8,789 nucleotides of DNA from Candidatus Bathyarchaeota archaeon. GTDB lineage: Archaea; Thermoproteota; Bathyarchaeia; Bathyarchaeales; Bathyarchaeaceae. Shown piece after piece: positions 1 to 6,585 of this stretch. Position 1 is the stretch's first letter, and the number at the start of each line of letters is the position of its first letter. The position numbers and the translations under genes were made by a program. The notes below the pieces were generated by a model, which was not told the DNA's origin, did no database searches, and saw only the letters and a program-made list of their open reading frames with translations. Location of the stretch: assembly GCA_020356305.1 (NCBI GenBank), contig CP070636.1:39342-48130 (forward strand), read 5' to 3'.

Positions 1-1427
1 CAGCGCCACTTTTTTCACTCCTCTTCCTCTCTCATTTGCAGACCACTTTGAGTTTCGGATTCATGCTGGGAATCTACATTTTCTTCTCTTTAATCGCTAG
101 ATCGTGGAAAGGAGAACTTGAATGGGTAAGGATGGAATGGGTTAATTCGCTGGGACTACTCTTAGGAGGAGCATTAGCTGCGTTACTGGCTGGTTTCTGG
201 CTATGGCCATGCCTATTGGAGGGCGCAGAGATGCGCCGTTTGACTGGCGAGATTGCACTCCGAATCAACCCTCCTATCGAGAGTCTTTTCATTGAAGCAC
301 AAAATCCGTGGCACAAAGCGCTTTTTCTTGGTTTTCCCTTGATCCTCTTGTCTCTTTTTGCCATAGGTCTTATTGCAAAAAGAAAACTCGATGCGAAAAG
401 AACGTTCTGGGGGATCATCTTTACATTGTGGATAGCTTTCTTTCTGTTTGCAATTGTCTCCCCGCGCATAGGGCTTGTTTTTGGAGACCCAAATAGATTA
501 GCCTACTTTGTCTCGATGCCTATGGCTATGTTAGCTGGTCTAGCTGTGAATTGGATCAAAGATTACGTTTTCTCTTCCTTTGGAACCAGCGGAAATCTTA
601 AGCGGCTGGCTTCATATTGCCTCTTAGCCGCTATGATACTTTCTGTCTTGGTTCATACTCTCAACATGGAACAGTTCGCGTTTGCACCTTATTCAGGTGC
701 GATGCAAGTTTCCAAATGGGTTGAAAGTCAAAATCTGAAGCCTGGTGAAAGAATAGCATCATTTGGAACGTTTTCTTACGTGTTCAACGTATTCTCCAAC
801 GACTGGCAGTTAGATGGAGGATACTTTCGAGGCCACATTAATCTGGATTTCTACTACAAGTATTGGCTAAACTTGACAACAGTTGATGATGCAGATTCTG
901 TCTTAAAGACATTAAATGAGACTAACAGCCGATACATAATCTTTCCCCAAGGATCAGCAATACTCTCAGCTTATCGAAATCAGACATTTTTCGAACGAAA
1001 TGACATGTACAGATTCACCATCTTTAAGTTGAGAGACAACTACACATTGAATTTCGTAGAGGTTGCCGATGGAAACGCGTCGATCAGCTACAGCTATCCC
1101 AACCCAGATGAACTACACCTCAGTGTGTGGAACTGCTCTGAAGATGTAGCCTTGGTTTTGAAGATGAACTATTATCCGGGATGGACTATCCATTCTTCAC
1201 AGGGGGAAGTAGGGTTGACAAAAGACTCTGATGGTGTTATGAAAATTGAGATCAACGGGACGGACAGTTCAGATATCATCCTACAATACGGTTTAACCTT
1301 CATCGATAACATAGGCTTAGGAGCCACAATTATGGGAGCTGCGGTATATCTTTTCATATTCCTTGTGAACGCAAGTGAAACAATTAGAAGCTCGAGGAAA
1401 AGACGAGAAGAGTTCTACAAGGAATGA
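1..1427 (+). CDS. PTPS-related / YfhO-like GT-C-type membrane protein, 5'-truncated
   Basis: The frame is open to the first base of the window (codons from base 3), so the start lies outside. A TTG at 36 is possible but not needed. Counting from it, there are about seven hydrophobic segments: roughly residues 5-22, 37-57, 95-114, 123-142, 157-174, 190-208 and 425-445. A large soluble domain (about 210-420) lies between the last two, and a basic tail (RSSRKRREEFYKE) ends the protein. GFWLWPCLLEG and RLAYFVSMPMAMLAGLA resemble the family formerly called 6-pyruvoyl-tetrahydropterin synthase-related membrane proteins, and NYYPGWTIHSSQG resembles the YfhO-type outer domain. These families are linked to transfer of lipid-linked sugars to surface polymers; the exact substrate cannot be told. 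Eight N-x-S/T sequons (N279, N294, N315, N335, N347, N366, N407, N445) fall in the C-terminal half, which supports an extracytoplasmic position. It converges on the next gene with 15 bases between. Confidence 0.82.
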   Translation, partial: APLFSLLFLSHLQTTLSFGFMLGIYIFFSLIARSWKGELEWVRMEWVNSLGLLLGGALAALLAGFWLWPCLLEGAEMRRLTGEIALRINPPIESLFIEAQNPWHKALFLGFPLILLSLFAIGLIAKRKLDAKRTFWGIIFTLWIAFFLFAIVSPRIGLVFGDPNRLAYFVSMPMAMLAGLAVNWIKDYVFSSFGTSGNLKRLASYCLLAAMILSVLVHTLNMEQFAFAPYSGAMQVSKWVESQNLKPGERIASFGTFSYVFNVFSNDWQLDGGYFRGHINLDFYYKYWLNLTTVDDADSVLKTLNETNSRYIIFPQGSAILSAYRNQTFFERNDMYRFTIFKLRDNYTLNFVEVADGNASISYSYPNPDELHLSVWNCSEDVALVLKMNYYPGWTIHSSQGEVGLTKDSDGVMKIEINGTDSSDIILQYGLTFIDNIGLGATIMGAAVYLFIFLVNASETIRSSRKRREEFYKE

Positions 1428-1442
1428 ATAACGGTCTCCACC

Positions 1443-2834
1443 CTAATTATTCGCGCCGTAAACCCTTGCAAATCGATTAAGTACAACTGATGATTTTGAA
1501 TGCAAACCTCCTTCAACGACAGCGTTTTCACCGATTTCAACGTGTTCGGCGGATTCTACTGACCCGCGTACGACGGAACCTGGCCCTATCACAACTTTGC
1601 CACCAGAAATAACGTCTCCGTCAATCGTTGTGTTTGCTCCTATTTTGATATCTCTTAAGGCTCTTACTTTTCCCAGAATTCGACAGTCTGTGCCAATTCT
1701 TAGATGACCTTTTACCTTGAGAGTTTTGTACACGGTCGTTCCAGAGGGAATTTCTACGTCTCCTGCTACTCCAGCAACGTTGTCTCCAACACGAAAAACT
1801 TCTGCAGCGACTTTCGCTGGAAACTCCATCCTCTCTTCAATCTCTAACATTTTTGAAACTTGGTGTGAGTCGATTGTCTTTTTTTTTAGATGCCTAGTAA
1901 TATTTCCTATTCCATCGAGCTCCGCCATACGAGGTGAGCCTGGGAGTTCAGGTTCATCTTCAGCTGTTCTTTCCGTTGTACGAGGTAAATGCTTACTCTG
2001 GGCTTTGATGAAATTCCTCATGAATTTGCCTGAGATCGTCTTGTCAAATCTGCTTAGGATCGTCTTGCCGGTGACACCGTCTATTTTAGCAATCATGTCT
2101 TTTCCGGTCTTTACGTTTCGAAATGTAAGCTGATATGTGGGAGAGTAAATCAAAGCACGCTCAGTGACTTCAAATATCTCTTTGATAACCTCTCCTACAT
2201 CTGAAGGTCTATTAACGATTCTAGATCGGAGAAATTCTATCTCCTCTCCGGAAGAGATTTTAACTTCTACTAGTTTCATTCTAGCTTTCACCAATTCTTC
2301 GACAGTGCGTCCTTCAGAAGAAGCAAACGGTATCAGTTTCATTCTGGCCTTTGCAAATCTCTCCACGGTGCGTCCCTTGGAAGACGAAAATGGTACTAGT
2401 TTCATTCCGGTCCTCGCTAATTCTTCCAGAGTTCGCCCTTTGGAAGAAGCAAATGGTAGTTGTTCAGGATCAATTTCGTGACCTATCATGTCAAGAACGC
2501 AATGTGCTTTGTCCTCATAGTGAAGATGCGCTACATTACCAGTGAAAGCGCGCTTCTTGTGGTAGTCGATGGCGTATTTTCCGCCAACAACGATGTATGG
2601 TTCATAGTATTTGTCAACCGAAATAAGTTGCACTTCTTCAGACTTGGGCTTCAGAAAGCCTACCTTGGTAAACAATTTGCTTTTCAGTTTCTCTTCCAAA
2701 TGCTTTACCTTGATAGTGTCAAGGCGAGACCTTAAGACAATGGTCTCTCGGTTGGCGATCTTTGTTGTCAAAATCGTGTTGGATAGGTTATCGTGTTGGA
2801 TAGTTACTCCCACCGACTCGTAGCGGTTAACCAA
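1443..2834 (-). CDS. Bactofilin-like beta-helix protein with a central triple 21-residue repeat
   Basis: 463 aa from a TTG start at 2834. An in-frame stop at 2849-2847 limits any extension, and no strong SD is visible, so the start is uncertain (a GTG at codon 8 is an alternative). Three parts can be seen. Residues 1-126 form a mixed alpha/beta module with DKYYEPYIVVGGKYAIDYH. Residues 127-189 are three tandem 21-residue repeats (PFxSSxGRTxE...MKL). About 190-265 contains a second beta module (IYSPTYQLTFRNVKTGK, then IDGVTGK), similar in style to the first. Residues 347-460 are short glycine/valine/isoleucine-rich beta repeats with SGTTVYKTLKVKGHLRIG, IGANTTIDGDV, VVIGPGSVVRGSV and VEIGENAVVEGGL. 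This is the left-handed beta-helix pattern of bactofilin-type polymer-forming proteins. No signal peptide or membrane segment is evident, so it is probably cytoplasmic or membrane-peripheral. Bactofilins build filaments and scaffolds; that role is inferred here from the C-terminal domain only. Confidence 0.82.
   Translation of the reverse strand: MVNRYESVGVTIQHDNLSNTILTTKIANRETIVLRSRLDTIKVKHLEEKLKSKLFTKVGFLKPKSEEVQLISVDKYYEPYIVVGGKYAIDYHKKRAFTGNVAHLHYEDKAHCVLDMIGHEIDPEQLPFASSKGRTLEELARTGMKLVPFSSSKGRTVERFAKARMKLIPFASSEGRTVEELVKARMKLVEVKISSGEEIEFLRSRIVNRPSDVGEVIKEIFEVTERALIYSPTYQLTFRNVKTGKDMIAKIDGVTGKTILSRFDKTISGKFMRNFIKAQSKHLPRTTERTAEDEPELPGSPRMAELDGIGNITRHLKKKTIDSHQVSKMLEIEERMEFPAKVAAEVFRVGDNVAGVAGDVEIPSGTTVYKTLKVKGHLRIGTDCRILGKVRALRDIKIGANTTIDGDVISGGKVVIGPGSVVRGSVESAEHVEIGENAVVEGGLHSKSSVVLNRFARVYGANN
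2268..2456 (-). repeat. Three tandem 63-bp in-frame repeats in the bactofilin-like gene
   Basis: Units are 2394-2456, 2331-2393 and 2268-2330, read on the minus strand, encoding residues 127-147, 148-168 and 169-189. All three share P-F-x-S-S-x-G-R-T-x-E and M-K-L at the same places. Units 1 and 3 match at about 49 of 63 bases by hand count, so the duplication is fairly recent. Twenty-one residues is three heptads, so each unit could form a helix of fixed length. Confidence 0.85.
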
Positions 2835-3359
2835 TAAGCAGGCAATTCACATCTTCGATTGCAAGCGGAAAAGGATTTGATTGAAATTGTCCCCCACGCA
2901 CGAACAAAAGGAGAATATTCGCTCAGCAGGTACAGAGTACTGGTTTGTTCAACCTGGTTAAACCGATCTATGCTGGGGTCTGTCAAACGACTAACAGAAG
3001 TTTTGACTCCCAAAATAAACCTTAACTCAAAGTGTTTAATTGTCTGTCTCATCTCTTATCCTTCTCTAAGATGCGGACCAAAGAAGCTTTTTACCCCCTC
3101 AGTGTCCCGTCAATCCCCACCACCATGGATTTCGATTCGAATCAGAATCTAACTTAGTAATATGTATGAATATGTTGTGACTCGACAATTCGTATTCCTA
3201 ATCAATATTTCAACATAACAACATTATACTACGATGATGGAAGTCAAGCATTATCAGATGAAATGGGAGTTTCACGAGACACTACAATTAAATTTCAGGT
3301 GGTACTCGAATCGTTCCTCACCGCCTAATTCAAGCATCATGTACCTCGGAGGTAGGGTT

Positions 3360-3419
3360 TTCAGAAAAAGGTCAATGGTTTTTTTCAGAAATGGCTAATC
3401 TTTATTCTAAATTCAGAAA
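3360..3419 (+). repeat. Three direct repeats of TTCAGAAA upstream of the 315-aa gene
   Basis: TTCAGAAA occurs at 3360-3367, 3384-3391 and 3412-3419. The last copy abuts an AT-rich TATA-like stretch (ATAAAATATA, 3421-3430). The promoter of the first RAM gene contains a close variant, TTCAGAAG, at the same position relative to its TATA box. These could be regulator half-sites or AT-rich chance. Confidence 0.3.
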
Positions 3420-3447
3420 AATAAAATATATGCCTCTCAACTTTCTT

Positions 3448-3455
3448 AAAGGAGG
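3448..3455 (+). promoter_or_regulatory. Strong Shine-Dalgarno site deciding a TTG start
   Basis: AAAGGAGG ends nine bases before TTG 3465. It is nearly perfectly complementary to the archaeal 16S 3' end and supports the TTG as a true start. Confidence 0.75.
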
Positions 3456-3464
3456 CAGCTGCTG

Positions 3465-4412
3465 TTGGGAATTCCCGAAGACGATTTTATTCGTTTTTTG
3501 AGGCAATCGTCTGAAAAAGGTCTTACCATGGAGCAGACGGCAGACGAACTTAATGTTGAATTAAAATTCATTGATGAATACGCAAAACAGTATGGTATAC
3601 CATTTGTTTCATCTCAGCGGGAAAAAGCCTCCATGAAACGAGAGAGAAAAAGAAAGAATAAAGGAAAGAAAAAGAGAAAGAAAAAAAAGGTCAAAAAGAC
3701 GCCTTCAAAAGAAAGACAACTTGAAATGGAAGAGCTCAAACAATTAGGCTTAAACGAGGACCTAATTGACGTTTGCCTCAAAAAAGCTGAAGAGGAAAAA
3801 ACCAGTCCAGTAGAGTCTGCAGAAAAACTGGGCTTCATCCAAGCGGCTAAAAGAATACAGAAGATGGCTGATAACCTGCATTTTACGTACAGTGACATAG
3901 ACATAGAGAAGAAAAGAGCAGAGCTTGAACAGAAACTCTTCGATTTTCTCAAAGTCATAAACGAGGTAACTATCCGACTAAATGAATCTTTAATAGAAGA
4001 AACCAAGTTGTCTTATGAGATCTGTAGAATTCTGAGACAAATTCTAAAACGCTTGAAATTTTCTTTCACAATACCTTCAGAGGCACTCCCGCAGCTGAGA
4101 AAAACTAGGCAAATCGTCCTCAACGAAGAAGGACTCTTAATCATGGTATATGAAAACGGCGATGTAGAGTCAAAACTCCTAGAGAACTATCCACCCAGTA
4201 TTATTTTGACGGTGCTTCAATACGCAATCCCCAAACTGGGAAAACTAGTTGAGTTATATGGCGAAAAAATCAACGTTAGAGTGAACTTTTTTAAAAGAAT
4301 ATACCAAGAACTGGACAATCTTCAGAGGGCGTTTGAAACTTATGCCGAAATGCCCTCGGAAAAAGATCGTTTCAAGCGAGAGGAAATCAAAAAACTTCTT
4401 TCAGAAAGTTGA
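3465..4412 (+). CDS. Hypothetical protein with N-terminal HTH-like segment and lysine/arginine-rich linker
   Basis: 315 aa from a TTG start preceded by AAAGGAGG. I do not recognise the family. Residues 18-44 (LTMEQTADELNVELKF then IDEYAKQYGI) read like a helix-turn-helix or winged-helix core. Residues 58-78 are 17 of 21 lysine or arginine, encoded by a long purine tract. A second helical segment (about 83-140, with ELKQLGLNEDLIDVCLKKA and SAEKLGF) has the same x-x-L-G turn style and may be a repeat of the HTH fold. Residues 145-200 are strongly helical and amphipathic, possibly a coiled coil. About 216-290 is a compact mixed domain (IVLNEEGLLIMVYENGDVES, then mostly helix). There is no signal peptide or membrane segment. 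The basic linker suggests binding to DNA or RNA; that is inference. It stands alone between two gaps, so context does not help. Confidence 0.78.
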   Translation: MGIPEDDFIRFLRQSSEKGLTMEQTADELNVELKFIDEYAKQYGIPFVSSQREKASMKRERKRKNKGKKKRKKKKVKKTPSKERQLEMEELKQLGLNEDLIDVCLKKAEEEKTSPVESAEKLGFIQAAKRIQKMADNLHFTYSDIDIEKKRAELEQKLFDFLKVINEVTIRLNESLIEETKLSYEICRILRQILKRLKFSFTIPSEALPQLRKTRQIVLNEEGLLIMVYENGDVESKLLENYPPSIILTVLQYAIPKLGKLVELYGEKINVRVNFFKRIYQELDNLQRAFETYAEMPSEKDRFKREEIKKLLSES

Positions 4413-4676
4413 GAAACTAAGAACAGACTTCATTTCCAGGGTCCTACTGGTTCCCTGAAGGATATCGAAAGGAGTCTTTACAGAGAAGTTTTGTGCGGCG
4501 TTCTCTTTGCTCATCAAACACTCTATGTATGATGGCCTGTTCTAGTTGATGCGCCAATTTGATCTTGCGCGCACGATTTAGTAATCATTATTTGCACTTC
4601 AGAAGGGTTAAATGATCTTCATTATCAGAAGCCTCTGCACAAATAGGAATCGAAACCGTAAAGTGGAGAACAGGTT
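4413..4676. other. Intergenic region carrying the first RAM-gene promoter
   Basis: This 264-base gap contains an imperfect hairpin just after the upstream stop (CAGGG at about 4437 pairing with CCCTG at about 4452). It may help end transcription, but no T-run follows. The only other clear signal is the promoter block at 4582-4613. Confidence 0.4.
4582..4613 (+). promoter_or_regulatory. Promoter block A: dyad plus BRE/TATA-like GGGTTAAAT
   Basis: It starts with TAATCATTA and ends with AGAAGGGTTAAAT. It matches the block at 5174-5205 at 26 of 32 bases without gaps, by hand alignment. TTAAAT is a plausible TATA box with a purine-rich BRE-like sequence before it. Transcription would start near 4632, giving a leader of about 45 bases with a GGAG SD at 4665-4668. 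Confidence 0.6.
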
Positions 4677-4952
4677 GTGGTGACAGATTATTTGGTTCTA
4701 CTCAAACTAAGCTCAACGAAAGTTATTGATGTGATAAATGATCTGAGGACTCTTCCTCAAAAGCCTAGCCCAGGAATAGATCTGCGATATGTCATGAACG
4801 TTTTCGGAACATGGGACTTGGCCATTTGGCTTGAGGCGGAGAAATCCAATCAAGCTTTAGACTTCATCCATAAAAAGCTAGATCATGTTCCCGGCGTCGT
4901 TGATTTGTACACAGTACTTGCTTTCCCTAACAGAACACCGAACCGAGAGTGA
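4677..4952 (+). CDS. Stand-alone Lrp/AsnC ligand-binding (RAM) domain protein, copy 1
   Basis: 91 aa. Two GTG codons in tandem (4677, 4680) could start it. GGAG at 4665-4668 fits either, and comparison with copy 2 (VTEYLVLLK) favours the one at 4680. The whole protein is one alpha/beta RAM domain: strand YLVLLKL, helix TKVIDVINDLRTLP, strand pair MNVFGTWDLAIWLEAE, helix QALDFIHKKL, and the closing PGVVDLYTV. The G-x-x-D motif (GTWD) and the PGV turn are hallmarks of the Lrp/AsnC effector-binding domain. There is no DNA-binding domain, so it cannot act like classical Lrp. Stand-alone RAM proteins form dimers to decamers and bind amino acids or other small ligands. A role as ligand sensor or partner of full-length Lrp proteins is inferred. 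It is the first of three paralogs and has its own promoter. Confidence 0.85.
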   Translation: MVTDYLVLLKLSSTKVIDVINDLRTLPQKPSPGIDLRYVMNVFGTWDLAIWLEAEKSNQALDFIHKKLDHVPGVVDLYTVLAFPNRTPNRE

Positions 4953-5261
4953 AAAGAGCGAGATAGAGATCGACTCAATCTTTGAGGATTAGGTCAGCAA
5001 GAACGGAAGAAGCCTGTCTTCTTTGTTTAAGCCTTTTGATTACTGCAGCAATCCTTGAAAGGGCATGTATACATTAAAAGTCTGTCTCATGTTGATTGGT
5101 TCATGAGCGTGAATTAGAAGCCTTGATTTGCCAATGTTTTCTAGGTAGAAATTAGACTGAAAATGTGTATTATTGATCAATATTTGTAATTCACAAGAGT
5201 TAAATCAATTCAACGTATAGCATTCAATACGTTTAGAATTTGAAGCGGAGGTGGAATTTGA
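4953..5261. other. Intergenic region carrying the second RAM-gene promoter
   Basis: This 309-base gap has no gene-like frame. It holds a pyrimidine-rich stretch near 5013-5027 (CTGTCTTCTTTGTTT) that could end transcription of copy 1. It also holds the perfect 12-base palindrome TATTGATCAATA (5171-5182) and the promoter block that follows. Confidence 0.45.
5174..5205 (+). promoter_or_regulatory. Promoter block B: palindrome plus BRE/TATA-like GAGTTAAAT
   Basis: It overlaps the palindrome TATTGATCAATA (5171-5182) and ends in CACAAGAGTTAAAT. It matches block A at 26 of 32 positions. The TATA box lies about 57 bases before the GTG start, similar to about 65 in copy 1. The conserved upstream dyad centred about 22 bases before the TATA box is a candidate activator or autoregulation site. 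Confidence 0.6.
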
Positions 5262-5588
5262 GTGACAGAATATCTGGTCCTACTGAAAGTCAATCCGGCG
5301 AAATTAGTGAATACGATAGGTGCTTTGAGGGACCTCCCTGAGAAACCCAGTCCAGGAGTAGATCTGCAATACATAATGAACGTTTTCGGAACATGGGACG
5401 TAGCTATGTGGTTCAACACTGAAAACCCCGACAAAGCTGTAGACTTCATCCACAGAAAGATCGGCCAGCTTCCTGGCGTGGTCGATGCGTATACAGTGCC
5501 AACTTTCCCTAACAAAAAACCTCGATGGCCACAAGAAGCTCCAAAAGAGGAGTCAAGTGGAAAGAAAGAAACCCCTGCAAACGAATGA
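5262..5588 (+). CDS. Stand-alone RAM domain protein, copy 2, with charged C-terminal tail
   Basis: 108 aa from GTG 5262, with a strong SD GGAGGTGG (5247-5254) seven bases upstream. The RAM domain (residues 1-86) is closest to copy 1: EYLVLLKVNPAKL, KPSPGVDLQYIMNVFGTWD, AVDFIHRKIGQLPGVVDAYT, FPNKKP. The G-x-x-D motif is kept (GTWD). After it comes a tail of about 22 residues rich in K, E, P and S (PRWPQEAPKEESSGKKETP) that the other two copies lack; it is probably disordered and could bind a partner. No DNA-binding domain is present. The third copy starts 63 bases after its stop, so the two are probably one transcript. Confidence 0.85.
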   Translation: MTEYLVLLKVNPAKLVNTIGALRDLPEKPSPGVDLQYIMNVFGTWDVAMWFNTENPDKAVDFIHRKIGQLPGVVDAYTVPTFPNKKPRWPQEAPKEESSGKKETPANE

Positions 5589-5635
5589 AAGCTATCCAAC
5601 AAACTCTGACCTCTGTAAGTATTTCCAAAACAGAT

Positions 5636-5644
5636 GGAGGTGAT
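5636..5644 (+). promoter_or_regulatory. Full-length Shine-Dalgarno site fixing the start of RAM copy 3
   Basis: GGAGGTGAT is a complete anti-16S match ending seven bases before ATG 5652. It rules out the upstream in-frame ATG at 5634, which overlaps this site. Confidence 0.8.
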
Positions 5645-5651
5645 TGATCTC

Positions 5652-5930
5652 ATGCCTGAATACCTAGTTCTTCTTAAACTAGATAAAGCGAAACTGTTAG
5701 AGACAGTGGACACCCTGAGAAATCTACCCAGAAACCCAAGTTCGGGAGTGAACCTAGACTACACAATGAACATTTTCGGAACCTGGCACTTGGCTGTTTG
5801 GTTTAAGTCTGACAAGTCTGCAGAAGCCATAGACTTCATAAACGAAAAAATAGGTCAAATTCCAGGCGTAGTCGAAGCCTTCCCAGTGGCTACCTTCCCT
5901 CACAAAGGATCACTCAAAGAACACGAATAG
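5652..5930 (+). CDS. Stand-alone RAM domain protein, copy 3 (Asp-to-His variant)
   Basis: 92 aa from ATG 5652, chosen because GGAGGTGAT sits seven bases before it and because MPEYLVLLKL then aligns with the starts of copies 1 and 2. It shows the same layout: EYLVLLKLDKAKL, NPSSGVNLDYTMNIFGTW, AIDFINEKIGQIPGVV and a short tail. The aspartate of the G-x-x-D motif is replaced by histidine (GTWHLAVW), and PGVVDxYTV has become PGVVEAFPV. It may therefore bind a different ligand or none. It is probably transcribed from the promoter of copy 2, since the 63-base gap has no visible TATA box. Confidence 0.83.
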   Translation: MPEYLVLLKLDKAKLLETVDTLRNLPRNPSSGVNLDYTMNIFGTWHLAVWFKSDKSAEAIDFINEKIGQIPGVVEAFPVATFPHKGSLKEHE

Positions 5931-6020
5931 CTCCAAAGGCTAGCAATAATAGTCCAAAAAGAAGCTACTTCAACGTACAATCGACGTCCTTAGGATCAAG
6001 AAATAACGACAACGAAAATT

Positions 6021-6281
6021 CTAGCTTTTATTGCGCCTTAGTTTCTTCACTCTTTCCAATATGGTATCTGGAACCTTGTCCTTTGTCAAGTTTCTAACGA
6101 AGATAACATCGTTCGGATGAAGATGGAATGTCAAGTTTATTTGCAGCTTTTCAGCATCCAAGAATCCTTTGATGGCCCCATCGAGTTTTCCGTCTTCAAA
6201 ATCAATATCAATTAGTGTGTGAATAGTCTTCTTCAGAGCAGTCTTAACTTTGAAAAAGGTTTTCTGACTCACTTTCGTCAT
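6021..6281 (-). CDS. Small basic hypothetical protein, 86 aa
   Basis: 86 aa from ATG 6281. GGAG lies only one base before the start (too close for normal SD spacing), so the message may be read from near its 5' end. I do not recognise the family. Predicted layout: basic helix (TFFKVKTALKKTIHTLI), strand (DIDFEDGKLDGAIKGFLD), strand (LQINLTFHLHPNDVIFVRNL), then a basic helix (PDTILERVKKLRRNKS). There is no membrane segment or cysteine. The alternating alpha/beta pattern and the basic ends suggest a compact nucleic-acid or protein-binding domain, but this is weak. It is convergent with the RAM cluster (90 bases between stops). Confidence 0.65.
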   Translation of the reverse strand: MTKVSQKTFFKVKTALKKTIHTLIDIDFEDGKLDGAIKGFLDAEKLQINLTFHLHPNDVIFVRNLTKDKVPDTILERVKKLRRNKS

Positions 6282-6418
6282 ACTCCAGAGTGTTCTTACA
6301 TCAAAAAATCTTTACATTCGAGATAAGCGTTATTTCGAAAAAAGGAATATGAAAAGTTCAATAGTGACTCAGACACCAAAACTCTTCCCAAGAATAGCTT
6401 CATTTTCTATTAATCGTT

Positions 6419-6435
6419 GTTCCTATCACAGGAAC
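6419..6435. terminator. Short inverted repeat at the end of the membrane-protein remnant
   Basis: GTTCCT-ATCAC-AGGAAC is a perfect 6-bp stem with a 5-base loop, overlapping the stop of the remnant frame. It has no T-run and is only weakly terminator-like. Confidence 0.25.
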
Positions 6436-6563
6436 GCTATCGCCTCTTCAAGCGGTATTCCCAGAAGCCTTAAGAAGGCGATGCAGTACCCCTGACCTCC
6501 TGAGCCCGCTATTGCGATGAAAATGTTTACAAGGGCGCTCTCGAGGGGCTGGGCAAGCCACGC
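6426..6563 (-). pseudogene. Coding-like remnant of a membrane protein (about 45 codons)
   Basis: On the minus strand a frame opened by an in-frame stop at 6566-6564 reads AWLAQPLESALVNIFIAIAG, then SGGQGYCIAFLRLLGIP, then LEEAIAFL and a TGA at 6428-6426. The composition is that of a real membrane protein: a hydrophobic run, a glycine-rich turn and an amphipathic helix. There is no usable start codon and no promoter. The glycine turn followed by LLGIPLEEAIAF recalls the S-G-G motif and following helix of the LPG_synthase_TM/UPF0104 flippase-like family; this resemblance is tentative. It is most simply a decayed fragment truncated on both sides. The rest of this 347-base gap shows only short inverted repeats. 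Confidence 0.4.
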
Positions 6564-6585
6564 CTAAGAACAGTAAAGATGAGCT

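Larger units (their letters stand above)
2850..3464. other. Long intergenic stretch without a convincing intact gene
   Basis: This 615-base region lies between two divergent genes. Open frames on either strand in its first half have poor composition and no conserved motifs. A frame at 3170-3328 looks weakly protein-like (listed in the findings). The right end carries AT-rich promoter-like sequence (about 3417-3430) and an SD site for the downstream gene. No tRNA could be folded, although TTCGA-type T-loop strings occur near 3135. Confidence 0.5.

Noticed and set aside
2268..2456. Possible CRISPR array, because of regularly spaced repeats here and at 8343-8702
   Set aside because: Both are contiguous in-frame protein repeats without unique spacers, and they keep the reading frame exactly.
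3125..3150. tRNA T-arm-like TTCGATTCGAATC
   Set aside because: The flanking bases do not pair into a T stem on either strand, and no anticodon or acceptor arm can be built around it.
2804..3152. Overlapping open frames of 82 and 97 codons on opposite strands upstream of the bactofilin-like gene
   Set aside because: Neither has a plausible SD, a recognisable motif or protein-like hydrophobic patterning; one runs into the start of a well-supported gene in another frame.
4413..4530. The frame continues for about 39 codons beyond the TGA of the 315-aa gene, so possible readthrough or recoding
   Set aside because: The protein ends naturally in a charged helix, the extra segment shows no domain, and a stop-free run of this length is expected by chance. 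There is no selenocysteine-type structure.
5634..5651. Earlier ATG start for RAM copy 3 (adds six residues)
   Set aside because: It overlaps the full SD GGAGGTGAT, which is ideally placed for ATG 5652, and the extra residues have no counterpart in copies 1 and 2.
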